Origin: Zelonia costaricensis
Taxonomy: Eukaryota; Euglenozoa; Kinetoplastea; Trypanosomatida; Trypanosomatidae
DNA: 22,957 nucleotides
Assembly: GCA_030849075.1 (NCBI GenBank)
Contig: JASAOO010003115.1
Span: 1 to 22,957, forward strand
Direction of reading: 5' to 3'
The position numbers and the translations under genes were made by a program. Shown piece after piece: positions 1-8,485 of this stretch (the stretch's first letter is position 1; each line of letters opens with the position of its first letter). The notes beneath the pieces were generated by a model. That model saw nothing but the letters and a program-made list of their open reading frames with translations, ran no database searches and was not told the origin of the DNA.

Positions 1-140
1 TCTCTCTTGTATGGCCGCCTCGAAGCCGAGCGCCGCTTTTCCCTTTGGCGGGTGTCTCGCTCGTGTGCTGATTTGCGTGCGTGGGGACGCGTTGTGGGTG
101 TGGATGTGTACGTATCCCTCACGTAGGCATACATGCACAG

Positions 141-156
141 ACACACACACACACAC
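141..156. repeat. (AC)8 microsatellite
   Basis: Eight perfect AC dinucleotides, flanked by further imperfect CA units. It lies upstream of the first gene, as CA tracts do ahead of most genes in this window. Confidence 0.95.
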
Positions 157-400
157 GTACACCCGCAAACCCTCCCAATTCGAACCTCTCGTACACTAGT
201 ACAGCCGCACGAACATCTAAAGCTCGCAAAAAAGAAAAAAACAGTAAACAGCGTCGAGAGTCGGGGCTGGACAGTATTTCATTTTGGAAAGGCATCCAGC
301 ACCGTCAAAGCCAGTGGAGCCGACTGGAGAAGGCGTGCGTCCGGCTCACCGACAGCTCCCCCTCGCCAGCGCCAAGGACTCCCGCTTACACAGTGTTCGT

Positions 401-473
401 CTTGTCTCACTACCTCTCTCTCTCTGTCCTTCTCGCTTTTCATCTCCCCGCACAACACGTCTGTCCACCACAG
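401..473 (+). promoter_or_regulatory. Predicted trans-splice acceptor for the p47-like gene
   Basis: A CT-rich tract at about 401-450 is followed by the first AG at 472-473. Splicing there would give a leader of about 120 nt with no ATG before 594. A second, shorter tract (about 556-572) with an AG at 588-589 would leave only four bases of leader. The first is preferred because it has the longer tract. The call rests on known trypanosomatid acceptor architecture. Confidence 0.6.
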
Positions 474-593
474 TCCATACACACCTACACTCACGCGCAC
501 ACGCCATCCACAGCACTTGTTCCGCCATTTGTGAACGGCACTACCGGACCAACCGCTTTTTTCTTTCCTCCGTTCAACGCACACATCAGCACC

Positions 594-1607
594 ATGGACG
601 GGGAAAAGCTGCACTCCATCAACCAGCTGCGCACCCGCTTTCCCGCTCTCTCCGTCTCCGACGCCAGGGCGCTGCTCGAGCGGCACAACTGGAACGTCAC
701 GATCGCCGGCGCCGATGCGGAGCGCAGCGAGCGGGAGCGCGTCAAGTCGGGTGCCTCCAACTACTTCGTCGGCGGCGGCGACAAGGGCAGCGGGCAGCAG
801 GTGGTGGCTCCACCGAGCGAGCGCGGCGATGCTGGCGCCAGCGGTGCGGAGGGGGTGCAGTCCATGATCGACAGCATCTTCCGCAAGGCGCAGGAGGAGG
901 GCGCGAAGGAGGACGGTGGCGACTCGGCCGACCCCCGCGCCTTCTACGGCCGCGGGCAGCGACTTGGGTACACGGCGAACCCGAGCCCGTACATCGCCTC
1001 CACGCTGCGGGCGGAGCGGACGGTGTGCATCACGGTGTACCGCAACGGCTTCGAGGTCGACAGCGACATCTTCGTCCCGCTGGACAGCGACGAGGGACGC
1101 GCCTTCGTGGAGGCGATGGACAAGGGCTTTGTGCCGCCGTCGCTCGCCAGCAGGTACCCCGACACGGACCTCACCGTGAACCTGCGGGACTGCTTGCAAG
1201 TCGACTACGCCCCACCGGCGTACACGGCCTTTCAAGGGCAGGGCCACCGCCTCGCCGCACCCGCTGCACCCGCCGCATCCGCATCGCCGTCGTCCACCTC
1301 GCCGGCCCCTGGTCAGCAGGCCACCTCCTACGATGCGGCGCGCACGGTGGAGGTGAACGAAGCGGAGGAGACGTCGTTCGTGATGCTGCTGAACACGCGG
1401 GGGGAGCGGCGCCAGGTCCGCGTGAACCCCGCGCGACACACGGTGGAGGACCTCTACAGCCTCGCCCACGCCTACCAGCCGGACCTCGCGCGGTTTGTGC
1501 TCGTCGAGCGGGGCATGCCGCCACGTCGACTCGAGGCGGCCACACGCTCGCAGACCATCGCCGAGGCGAAGCTCGCACGCGCCGTGGTCGCTCTTCAGCA
1601 GCTCTGA
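594..1607 (+). CDS. p47/NSFL1C-type UBA-SEP-UBX protein, p97/VCP cofactor
   Basis: The 337-residue product has the domain order of p47 (Shp1/Ubx3): a UBA-like helical segment (about 5-40), a linker resembling the SGQQ-V-PP stretch of p47 (about 64-74), a SEP domain (about 142-208) and a C-terminal UBX domain (about 258-336). Two SHP-box-like p97-binding motifs flank the SEP domain: FYGRGQRLG (about 117-125) and FQGQGHRL (about 213-220). This is the arrangement seen in animal p47. The family guides the p97/VCP hexameric ATPase in membrane fusion and ubiquitin-linked disassembly, in cytosol and nucleus. The UBX loop reads GMPPRR rather than FPR, as in other p47-like UBX domains that depart from the consensus. 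The start at 594 has CACC before ATGG and is the first ATG after the predicted acceptor. The length is close to that of p47 (about 370). Family assignment is strong; any organism-specific role is inference. Confidence 0.92.
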   Translation: MDGEKLHSINQLRTRFPALSVSDARALLERHNWNVTIAGADAERSERERVKSGASNYFVGGGDKGSGQQVVAPPSERGDAGASGAEGVQSMIDSIFRKAQEEGAKEDGGDSADPRAFYGRGQRLGYTANPSPYIASTLRAERTVCITVYRNGFEVDSDIFVPLDSDEGRAFVEAMDKGFVPPSLASRYPDTDLTVNLRDCLQVDYAPPAYTAFQGQGHRLAAPAAPAASASPSSTSPAPGQQATSYDAARTVEVNEAEETSFVMLLNTRGERRQVRVNPARHTVEDLYSLAHAYQPDLARFVLVERGMPPRRLEAATRSQTIAEAKLARAVVALQQL

Positions 1608-2238
1608 GGCCATGAGCGGAACAAGAAGAAAACGGCAGGGCCCAGCGGCCTTGGTTGACGCTGCGGCCGCTCGTGGCAGGCATACGCTGTGTTTCGCGGC
1701 AGCAGCAGCAGTCCTCTCTTCCGCTCGCACACTCCACCTTACCCCCTCTCTCGCCCCTCGCATACACGGCATCGTGGAGACTGTGTAGCTCTCCCCAGGA
1801 GAACCGAAGCGCACGCTGAGCGAAGAGCGTGGCGGACCGTGGGGACTTGGCTGCCGGCCATCCCCCTCCGCCGGCCTTCTACCGACCCGGCGCGCTTACA
1901 TTCTGTCCGTGCTCAACCACTTTCGCCTTCGCCTTTTTTTTGTGTTCCTGTTGAACTTGGCACTGCGGAAGGGGTGCCGGGAAATTGACGCCATTGATGC
2001 TGCAACACACGCATCTGCGCCTCACAACAAGAGGAAGAACGCCGCCTCGCTGCGCGGTGGCGCGGTGGCTGTCAGGCGCTGAAGAAGCGCTGACCTGGTC
2101 ATGAGTGGAGGCGGTTGCCAACGCCCGTGGCGGCGAGCGAGCCAAAACACGTGCGTGGTTGTGGGGCTGATAGGGCATCGGCTAAATATGCTGTGCTCGA
2201 ACTCTGCCGACTGCAGCCATCGGCGATTCGATCGTGCG

Positions 2239-2250
2239 CCCCCCCCCCCC
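2239..2250. repeat. Poly(C) run, 12 bases
   Basis: Twelve consecutive C residues in the spacer. Similar C runs of about 9-15 recur in other spacers of this window, for example at 11004-11018. Confidence 0.9.
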
Positions 2251-2429
2251 ACGCAGCTGCGCAGCAGATCGCTTGTGAGCTGCTGTAGTTCTGCGCCATC
2301 ACTGCATTCTGACGACTCTCCCCGACTTCTTTCTGGAGGAATCAGCTCGCTCCCTCTCCACATCCACGCAAGCACAGACACACACACGCCGTCCGTGGAA
2401 TCACGAGCTCACCTATCGCCTGGAGTACC

Positions 2430-2492
2430 GTCTCGCCTTGGCTTCCCTCGTGTCCGCTTCCCACTATTTAGCTTCACCCCACTCCGATACAG
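2430..2492 (+). promoter_or_regulatory. Predicted trans-splice acceptor for the acyltransferase-like gene
   Basis: A moderately pyrimidine-rich stretch (about 2430-2466) is followed by AG at 2470-2471 and again at 2491-2492. Both sites leave a short leader with no ATG before 2518. The tract is weaker than those of the other genes, so the exact acceptor is uncertain. Confidence 0.45.
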
Positions 2493-2517
2493 ACGCAAAG
2501 ATAACAAGAGAACAAAC

Positions 2518-4701
2518 ATGCGCGCCTGCTTGCCGCGGCTGTCCGCAAGCGACGCCACCAGCGCAACGCTCTACACATCCGGCAACTGGTCCGGCCTGCG
2601 CGGCAGCGTGACAGCCTCGACACCGGGCCAGGTAAAGGAGCTGCTCGCGCCCTCCCTCGTGCCTACGCGGCACTACCAGCGCAGTCTGCCGAAGCTGCCG
2701 CTCCCAGCTCTGCAGGACACGATCCAGCGCTACCTCGCCGCCGCCGCACCTCTCTGCACTCCGAATCAGCTCCATGCCACCGCCGCCATGACGGAGTCGT
2801 TCGCGCGGGACGAGGGACGGCGCCTGCACGAGGAGCTGCGTCGCACGGACAAGGCCAACCCACACACCTCGTACATCTCGTCCGACCTCTACGAGCTGAC
2901 GCTAAAGCAGCGCAGCCCGTCGCCGCTACAGTCCCACCGAACGTGGCTCGTGCGGCCAGACCCAGAGAAGCAGGACATGCTTGTCCGCAGCGCCTACTGG
3001 ATCTGGGCCTCGGTGCACTTCTACAAGCTGTACCTCGAAAACCAGCTTGCCCCGGAGGTGCGCGACGCTACGCACGGCGCCAGCAGGTTTGGCGGTGGAG
3101 GGGGAGCGTCGGCAGCAGCAGCGGCGGCTGCGGGTCGAGGTGGCAGTGCGGCCTCATCTGCTGCCTCCACTGCGTCGGCGGCACCAGCCAGCTCGGGCTA
3201 CTGGACAGAGGACTGGTTCGAGCGCACCATGGCGCTGCTGCCCGAGTACGTGAGTGCGCCGTGCCTGTACTACGCTTCTCGCGGCCACGCGCAGCCGCTC
3301 GACATGGCGCAGTTCGACTGCCTCTTCAACTGCACCCGCATGCCGGGGGTGCTGCAGGACGAGCTGAAGCCCGTCGGCTACGAGCCGCGTGTTGCCGTTC
3401 AGTACCGCGGCCACCAGTTCATGATCACCGTGGCGGACGCCGACTGCGTGCCTCTCTCAATCGACGAGCTACACGCGCAGCTGCGCGACATTGTTCAGAC
3501 GCGGGTGACGCCCCCGCACGTGGACGTGAGTGTGCTGACGTCGCTGCCACGCAGCGAGTGGAACAGCGCACGCACGACGCTGCTGCGCAACGCCGGGAAC
3601 GCCCGCAACCTGGAGGCCGTGGAGGAGAGCATGTTTGTGCTGAACCTTGACGCGGACGACGAGGCAGACACCATGACGGACCCGCTGTGCGCCGTCGGTG
3701 TCACAGCCAAGTCACCGTCCATCCGCGCGGCAAACCGGTGGTGGGATAAGACCCTCTCCGTCTCGGTCAACAAGCGCGGCGACGTGGCCGTCTCGGCCGA
3801 GTCGAGCTGGGGCGACGGCGGTGCGGTGCGCAGGTACGTGAACGACGTGTACGCCCTCAGCACGGCAGCCCACGCGGACCTGCTCAAGAAGGAAGCTCCC
3901 GCCGCGCACCCGGTGCGGCAGCTGCACTGGCAGGTCCCCACCGAGCTGAACGCCGTCGCTCTGCGCGCGACGAAGCGGGTGCAGCAGGAACGGCAGCGGC
4001 TGGACGTTGCGGCCGGCGTTTTGGACGTACCAGACGTGTCCACGAGCGCGGTGGAGGCGACGACGCAGCTGGCCGCGCAGCTGGCGCTCTTCCGTGTGCT
4101 GCAGCTGCGCCCTGGCAACTGCGCGCAGCCGCTCAGCATGCACCACTACCGCCGCGGCCGCACAGAGCCGCTGCCCCTCACCACGGCGGAGAGCACCGCG
4201 TTTCTGCTGAGCACCTGTGCCGGGAGCGGCGCGGCAGGGAAGGCGACAGCGGCGACTCGGCAGGCCGCGTGTGCGGCGGCGCTGCGGCGGTATGCCGCCG
4301 ACAAGCGCGCCGTAGAGAACGGAAGCAGCACCCACGGCCACCTCCTCGCGCTGCGCATGACGGCGGAGCGCATGCTCGGACGCGCTCCAGAGCTCTACCG
4401 CGACCCTGTCTACGCCCTCGTTGCGCAGCCTGCGCTACGCTTCGAGGTGCACGAGTCACCCGCCGTGTACGCTGCCGGCTACGCGGTGAACCCCTTCGGC
4501 TACCAGCTGAGCTGCAGCCGCAGCGGTGGGTCGCTGCTGTTTCAGGTCTCCGCGCTGTCGGGCAGCGGGAGCAGCGCGGTGGCGGCGTCGTGTGCCACTC
4601 TCGCGGACGCCTTTGCGGAGGCTTGCCGTGAGGTGGCGCATGTGCAGGCGTCCTCTGCCACACAGTGCATTCAAGGGCGTAACGCGCAGGCGCTTCGCTG
4701 A
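2518..4701 (+). CDS. Carnitine/choline acyltransferase-fold protein, probably catalytically dead
   Basis: The 727-residue product belongs to the carnitine/choline acyltransferase family and most resembles carnitine palmitoyltransferase 2. The N-terminal family signature LPKLPLPALQDTIQRYL is present (about 59-75), as are W-GDG-AV--Y-NDVY after the catalytic position and PELYRDPVY (about 624-632). The key residues are changed. The catalytic His that follows Glu (EH-SWGDG in CPT2) is Ser429. The STS carnitine-site motif is replaced by Arg-Phe-Glu (641-643). TET has become TEP (549-551), and the upstream active-site Tyr aligns with Ala536. About 12 residues are missing before GYAV (about 651-657). 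A Gly/Ala/Ser-rich insert (about 188-223) interrupts the N-terminal half. The family acts in mitochondria or peroxisomes; the N-terminus here is only weakly presequence-like. The reading frame is intact with normal codon use, which argues for a retained pseudoenzyme rather than a pseudogene. Confidence 0.85.
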   Translation: MRACLPRLSASDATSATLYTSGNWSGLRGSVTASTPGQVKELLAPSLVPTRHYQRSLPKLPLPALQDTIQRYLAAAAPLCTPNQLHATAAMTESFARDEGRRLHEELRRTDKANPHTSYISSDLYELTLKQRSPSPLQSHRTWLVRPDPEKQDMLVRSAYWIWASVHFYKLYLENQLAPEVRDATHGASRFGGGGGASAAAAAAAGRGGSAASSAASTASAAPASSGYWTEDWFERTMALLPEYVSAPCLYYASRGHAQPLDMAQFDCLFNCTRMPGVLQDELKPVGYEPRVAVQYRGHQFMITVADADCVPLSIDELHAQLRDIVQTRVTPPHVDVSVLTSLPRSEWNSARTTLLRNAGNARNLEAVEESMFVLNLDADDEADTMTDPLCAVGVTAKSPSIRAANRWWDKTLSVSVNKRGDVAVSAESSWGDGGAVRRYVNDVYALSTAAHADLLKKEAPAAHPVRQLHWQVPTELNAVALRATKRVQQERQRLDVAAGVLDVPDVSTSAVEATTQLAAQLALFRVLQLRPGNCAQPLSMHHYRRGRTEPLPLTTAESTAFLLSTCAGSGAAGKATAATRQAACAAALRRYAADKRAVENGSSTHGHLLALRMTAERMLGRAPELYRDPVYALVAQPALRFEVHESPAVYAAGYAVNPFGYQLSCSRSGGSLLFQVSALSGSGSSAVAASCATLADAFAEACREVAHVQASSATQCIQGRNAQALR

Positions 4702-4750
4702 CGTCGAGCATTTCCGCAATCCTCAACGAACCCCAGCGCCGTTGCACCAT

Positions 4751-4766
4751 CACACACACACACACA
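4751..4766. repeat. (CA)8 microsatellite
   Basis: Eight perfect CA units, about 50 bases after the acyltransferase-like stop codon. This is one of the few CA tracts that sit close to a preceding stop. Confidence 0.95.
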
Positions 4767-5055
4767 GATATGCACACATGATTGTAGCGGAACGCGCGGA
4801 GCTGCAACGGGCCGACGCTTCGCGATGCTGTCTGGCATCCCTCGCGAGGACAGAGGCGCTCCTTTCGATGATTTTGTCGATGCTGCCGCACCGCTTCCCG
4901 ACCTCGTAGGGGCTGGCCAGTGCGCAACGAGGGTTCTGCGCTCCACCTCTACACACGCACACACACGGCGTGTAGCGCCGCCGCCTGGCCCCACCTCCTG
5001 TGTGAAGCCAGGTGTTCGCGCACGTCGACGTCCTGCGGCAAGTCGCCCGCACGAA

Positions 5056-5092
5056 CCTCCCTCCCCATCCTCCTCTCCCTGTCTTCGCCCAG
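5056..5092 (+). promoter_or_regulatory. Predicted trans-splice acceptor for the API5-like gene
   Basis: A near-pure CT tract is followed by AG at 5091-5092. The leader to 5292 would be about 200 nt with no upstream ATG. A second AG at 5119-5120 is an alternative. Confidence 0.65.
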
Positions 5093-5291
5093 TCGCTTCC
5101 CACTCTCCCACACCAACCAGCAACACAAGAAAGCGCATCGACTACGCCGTTGCACGACTGCGTTCACCACAGCAGACCCTCATCCCTCACCCGACCGTCC
5201 ACTCATTCCGTGCCTGCCCTTGTTCTAAGAACCACGTGTCAAACCAAAAGAGTACATCGCCAGCACACGCAGTCGCTCCCGCACAGTGAAC

Positions 5292-7100
5292 ATGGCCCCC
5301 AAGCGCAGGGCTGCCTCGACGACGTCGCCGGCCCCGGCGGAGGCGGAGCCGCACCTCAACGAGGAGGAGGCGGTCCCGGCACCCGCGGAGGCGGTCGCGG
5401 AGATCGCGGCGGAGGCGCCGGACGCCGTGCAGGCACCGGCCGCGGAGGCGGAGGCGGAGGCCCCGGCCGAGCCCGTGCCCGTCACCGGCACGACGACGGA
5501 GATGTACAGCCAGCTGCAGTCGATCCTGGCCAGTGACAGCGCCAAGGTGAACGACTACATCCCGCAGACGCTGGAGCTGGTGGCCGCGGCGGAGTCGGCC
5601 GACACGCCGCTGCTGCTGCGCGTGCGCTTCCTCGAGCTCATTGGCCAGCACGTCGCCGCGGTGCGGGATAACAACGCGCTGCGTAAGGTCGTCATGTCGC
5701 TCGTCAAGATCGTCGGCGGCCCCGACAACACGCCGCAGCTGCTGACGGCCGCCATCCAGGCCTTTGCCGGGCTGGGACCGGTGTCGGTGCTGGACAAGAA
5801 CTGGGAGTACCTCGCGCGCGAGGGCGCGGATGTGTTGATGCAGGTCATGATCGACCGCGAGGCCTTCCCGGAGAGCGTGCGGCAGGCGGCGTCGAAGTCG
5901 CTCGACTCGCTGACGAGCAGCGCCTTCCGGTCGGTGCTGGCGAAGCTGCTGCACTGGCTGAGCCTCGACCGCGAGGAGGACGAGGAGGCGCAAATCCAGC
6001 AGGAGCGGCACATGGCGCTGACCCGGCTCACGCGGCTGATCATGCAGCCCAGCCAGCGCAAGCACTGGACGGAGGAGACGCAGGCCTTCGCCGAGCCCCT
6101 CATCCAGCGCGTGCTCGGCACCGTCGACGCGCGCGAGTTCTCGCAGCTGGCCCGCATCACGGCGCACCTGCCCAAGAACCAGGAGACTGGCAACCTGCCG
6201 ATGCTGCAGTGGTACCTCGCCGCGCACAACCTGCAAGAGCCGGCGCACATGGAGGCGGCGGCCATTATTGGCCGCTACATGGGCAGTGCCGTCGAGTGCG
6301 ACCTGTGCCCCGCGCTGGAGGCCGCTGGCGTGCTCGCCGGCCCCCTCGACGCCACGACGGAGGCGAGCGTGAACACGGCCAAGGTGCTGCTCCTCGCCAG
6401 CCGCATCGCCACGGCGGAGGCAGCCGACAAGCTCTATCCGTACGTGTACAGCCAGGTGGCCGCGATGCTGGCGGACACGACTGCCACGCTGACGAGCGCG
6501 AACCTGATCACCGTGGAGGCCGTTCTTTTCGCCGCCATCGCGCTGGCCCGTAAGAAGGCGACCGAGGCCCTGCAGCAGCTCAACGACGCCGCCTTCAACG
6601 CCACCGCGACGGCGGCCGCGCGGGCGGCGACATCCATCCATAACCAGGTCGTCTTCGCCGTGAAGAAGGCGGCGCAAAACAAGGAGGCGGACGCGGCGGA
6701 CGCGAACGCCGTGGCCAGCCTGAAAAACATCAAGACCATCCTCGAGGCGTTCTCGACGAAGCGGCTGCCGCTGGGCGACCTCAAGGAGAGCTGGATCGGC
6801 GGCCACAACAAGATCCCGGCGCCGAAGCGGGAGCGCGACGGGCCGCGCGGGGCGATGCCGCCGCCGCCCGGCTCGCACGCCGCTGCTGCTGCGTCCGCCT
6901 CCAACGCGGGCAAGCACCGCGGCGCGAGTCCGAACGGGCAGGACCGCAAGCGCGCTCGCAATGACAACGGCAACAGCAACAGCAGCCGCAACAACAACCG
7001 CAACACCAACAACAACAACAACGGCAACAGCAACCGCAGTCGCAGCACGAACAACCACTCCAACAACGACCGCCGCCCGCGCCGGGGTGGGCGTCATTGA
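5292..7100 (+). CDS. API5 (apoptosis inhibitor 5 / AAC-11) family HEAT-repeat protein
   Basis: The 602-residue product starts at ATG 5292. An in-frame GTG six bases earlier is not needed. After an acidic Ala/Pro/Glu-rich N-terminus (about 11-65) comes an all-helical HEAT/ARM-like body (about 68-490) that follows API5 block by block. Recognisable blocks are the segment ending in DAREFSQLARITAHLP (about 279-294), VEAVLFAAIALARKK (about 408-422), a helix pair near 443-486, and KESWIG (about 498-503), which corresponds to LSWKP in API5. The tail (about 505-602) is basic and disordered, with KRERDGPRG, a possible nuclear-localisation stretch RKRAR (about 552-556) and a run rich in Asn, Ser and Arg ending RRGG. 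In animals API5 is a nuclear scaffold linked to apoptosis resistance and mRNA export. Trypanosomatids lack classical caspases, so a nuclear RNA-related role is the likelier ancestral one, which is inference. Confidence 0.78.
   Translation: MAPKRRAASTTSPAPAEAEPHLNEEEAVPAPAEAVAEIAAEAPDAVQAPAAEAEAEAPAEPVPVTGTTTEMYSQLQSILASDSAKVNDYIPQTLELVAAAESADTPLLLRVRFLELIGQHVAAVRDNNALRKVVMSLVKIVGGPDNTPQLLTAAIQAFAGLGPVSVLDKNWEYLAREGADVLMQVMIDREAFPESVRQAASKSLDSLTSSAFRSVLAKLLHWLSLDREEDEEAQIQQERHMALTRLTRLIMQPSQRKHWTEETQAFAEPLIQRVLGTVDAREFSQLARITAHLPKNQETGNLPMLQWYLAAHNLQEPAHMEAAAIIGRYMGSAVECDLCPALEAAGVLAGPLDATTEASVNTAKVLLLASRIATAEAADKLYPYVYSQVAAMLADTTATLTSANLITVEAVLFAAIALARKKATEALQQLNDAAFNATATAAARAATSIHNQVVFAVKKAAQNKEADAADANAVASLKNIKTILEAFSTKRLPLGDLKESWIGGHNKIPAPKRERDGPRGAMPPPPGSHAAAAASASNAGKHRGASPNGQDRKRARNDNGNSNSSRNNNRNTNNNNNGNSNRSRSTNNHSNNDRRPRRGGRH
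6964..7034. repeat. AAC-rich imperfect trinucleotide tract within the API5-like CDS
   Basis: In-frame AAC codons, interspersed with AGC and CGC, encode the Asn/Ser/Arg-rich tail. The longest pure stretch is five AAC units at about 7007-7022. It is the most A-rich coding segment in the window. Confidence 0.85.
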
Positions 7101-7410
7101 AGCAAGCAGGACACACGCACGCCGGAAGTGGGAACGAGGAGAAATTGTGGCGCGAGGGGAGGAGGGGGGGACTGGTGACATTCTCCGTAGCGCAGGGTTG
7201 TCCCATCCCCATAGCTCTTCTCATGTCCACTCGAACTCTTTGTCTTCGCGTGTTGTGCGTCCGCCTTCCGTGGTGGAGCTGGTTGCAGGGTGTGACGACG
7301 CGGCGTGGTGGTGCGTGCTGCGGTGCTGCGTTTGCTGGTGGAACGTGGCCGTTGTCGTTTTCCCCTTTCTGTTGCCTTCTTCACGTTTTGCGCGTACTTG
7401 AGATGGCCAT

Positions 7411-7436
7411 GTGTGTGTGTGTGTGTGTGTGTGTGT
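7411..7436. repeat. (GT)13 microsatellite
   Basis: Thirteen perfect GT units about 310 bases after the API5-like stop codon, in its probable 3' UTR. Confidence 0.97.
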
Positions 7437-8332
7437 ACGTGAGGCTTTTGTTTCTCTTTCTTCTATTCGTGACTGGATTGCGTTTGGAGTACGCACGTGT
7501 ATGTCCTTGTGTCTTGTTGTTTGTTTGTGTTTTGTTGTGTGGACGTGGAGCACCTCGCCGTCCATAGAAAGTGGGTTGGATGGATTGACAACGCGCAGCT
7601 CCAGGCGTGGGTGAACCGTTCGCGCGACCGCCTGTCTGCGTGTGTCTGTGTGTGTGTTTCTTTGTGTGTTAATGGGTTGGTGTCAGCGTACGTGAACACT
7701 CCGAGTGCGGGCCGCGGAAGTGCGGCGCGGCCTCTGCGCGTCGACCGACTTCTGCATCGCCTTCACCGAGGTAAGGCTAACCGAAGTGTCTCAGGCGCAC
7801 AAATAGAACAAGAAAAGAAAACAAAATGGCTCAGCCATACACAGACGCACGAGGGTACATAGCCACGGGAGCTGCGTGCCGTACCCTTCTCCTCCCCCCC
7901 CCCTCCTCCACACACACTTGTCATGTGGACGGCAACGCGCGGGGAGGGGGGGGGCAGCTCCACTTGACAGTGCTCATACTATTGGACCTTCGTGCGAGGC
8001 GAGGCGGGTCGATGAAAAGCACTCGTGACGGTGCGCGCTGCGCGAAGTGCCTCGCAAAGGAGTGAAGGGGAGACGCGCAGGGGATGTGGTGAGGGACCGG
8101 TCCGGCATGCGGTACCGCTCGCTCGTCACCCAGCTGCCCCAGCGGCTCTGCAACTGGCAGAACGAGCAACAAGAAAGATCTTGCCGCGCTCGCAGACCCC
8201 TTCTCGTGGATTCGCTGGCGCCCACGCCATTCTGCACTCTTGAACCGCGACAAGACCGCGGCAGACACGTCAGTCTGGCGCACTCTCGCGTCGACTTGCT
8301 CATCGCAACCCAACTGCCGTCTTCCCCGCTAC

Positions 8333-8372
8333 GCTTCTTTTCTTTTCTTGTTTTGTTTTCCTTGCCTGGCAG
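8333..8372 (+). promoter_or_regulatory. Acceptor-like site without an assigned gene
   Basis: A T/C-rich tract (about 8333-8365) is followed by CAG, with AG at 8371-8372, and then ATG at 8374. That ATG opens only a 16-codon ORF ending at 8424. It may be an alternative acceptor for the carrier gene, giving a leader of about 815 nt, or the 5' end of a non-coding transcript. Confidence 0.4.
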
Positions 8373-8465
8373 CATGCGCACCGCTGTGAATTCTGTGCTG
8401 TGCAGCTGCAGGAGGTCTCTTTAGTTAGCGAACCGGGGCTGAATCAAAGTCGAACCCTGCGCCCA

Positions 8466-8485
8466 ACACACACACACACACACAC
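8466..8485. repeat. (AC)10 microsatellite
   Basis: Ten perfect AC units in the spacer upstream of the carrier gene. Confidence 0.97.

Larger units (their letters stand above)
1..593. other. Intergenic region and 5' leader before the p47-like gene
   Basis: This stretch probably holds the 3' end of a gene lying before the window, an intergenic spacer and the 5' leader of the first gene. It contains a CA tract (141-156), an A-rich island (about 228-243) and a long CT-rich tract ending in an AG at 472-473. The frame of the downstream gene stays open back to about position 81, but that translation is low-complexity Thr/His/Pro-rich sequence derived from the CA tract, so I treat it as non-coding. 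No other gene is evident. Confidence 0.7.
1608..2517. other. Intergenic region between p47-like and acyltransferase-like genes
   Basis: This 910-base spacer holds the 3' UTR of the p47-like gene, a short A/G-rich patch near 2027-2040, a 12-base C run (2239-2250), an imperfect CA patch (about 2377-2388) and the leader of the next gene. The frame of the next gene is open back to 2101, but the translation there is low in coding character and lies before the predicted acceptor, so it is excluded. Confidence 0.7.
4702..5291. other. Intergenic region before the API5-like gene
   Basis: This 590-base spacer holds the 3' UTR of the acyltransferase-like gene, a (CA)8 tract (4751-4766), a second CA patch near 4950-4966, and a pyrimidine tract with acceptor followed by a leader of about 200 nt without any ATG. 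No gene is seen. Confidence 0.7.

Noticed and set aside
81..593. In-frame N-terminal extension of the p47-like gene
   Set aside because: The extension translates a CA repeat and a pyrimidine tract and would place coding sequence before the likely acceptor; p47 proteins begin with the UBA domain as seen from 594.
279..1814. Minus-strand open frame of about 511 codons opposite the p47-like gene
   Set aside because: Shadow of a GC-rich gene; no domain and no acceptor-like tract on that strand.
5187..7181. Long minus-strand open frame (664 codons) opposite the API5-like gene
   Set aside because: Its composition is Arg/Val/Leu-rich, as expected from the complement of a GC3-biased gene, it has no recognisable domain, and the + strand gene has clear family similarity.
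8047..8424. Open frame of 125 codons in the long spacer
   Set aside because: It begins with GTG rather than ATG, its frame crosses an acceptor-like pyrimidine tract, and its codon use is not like the genes here.
8430..8465. T-arm-like sequence on the minus strand (GGGTTCGAC)
   Set aside because: The flanking bases do not pair into a T-stem and no D-arm or anticodon arm is visible.
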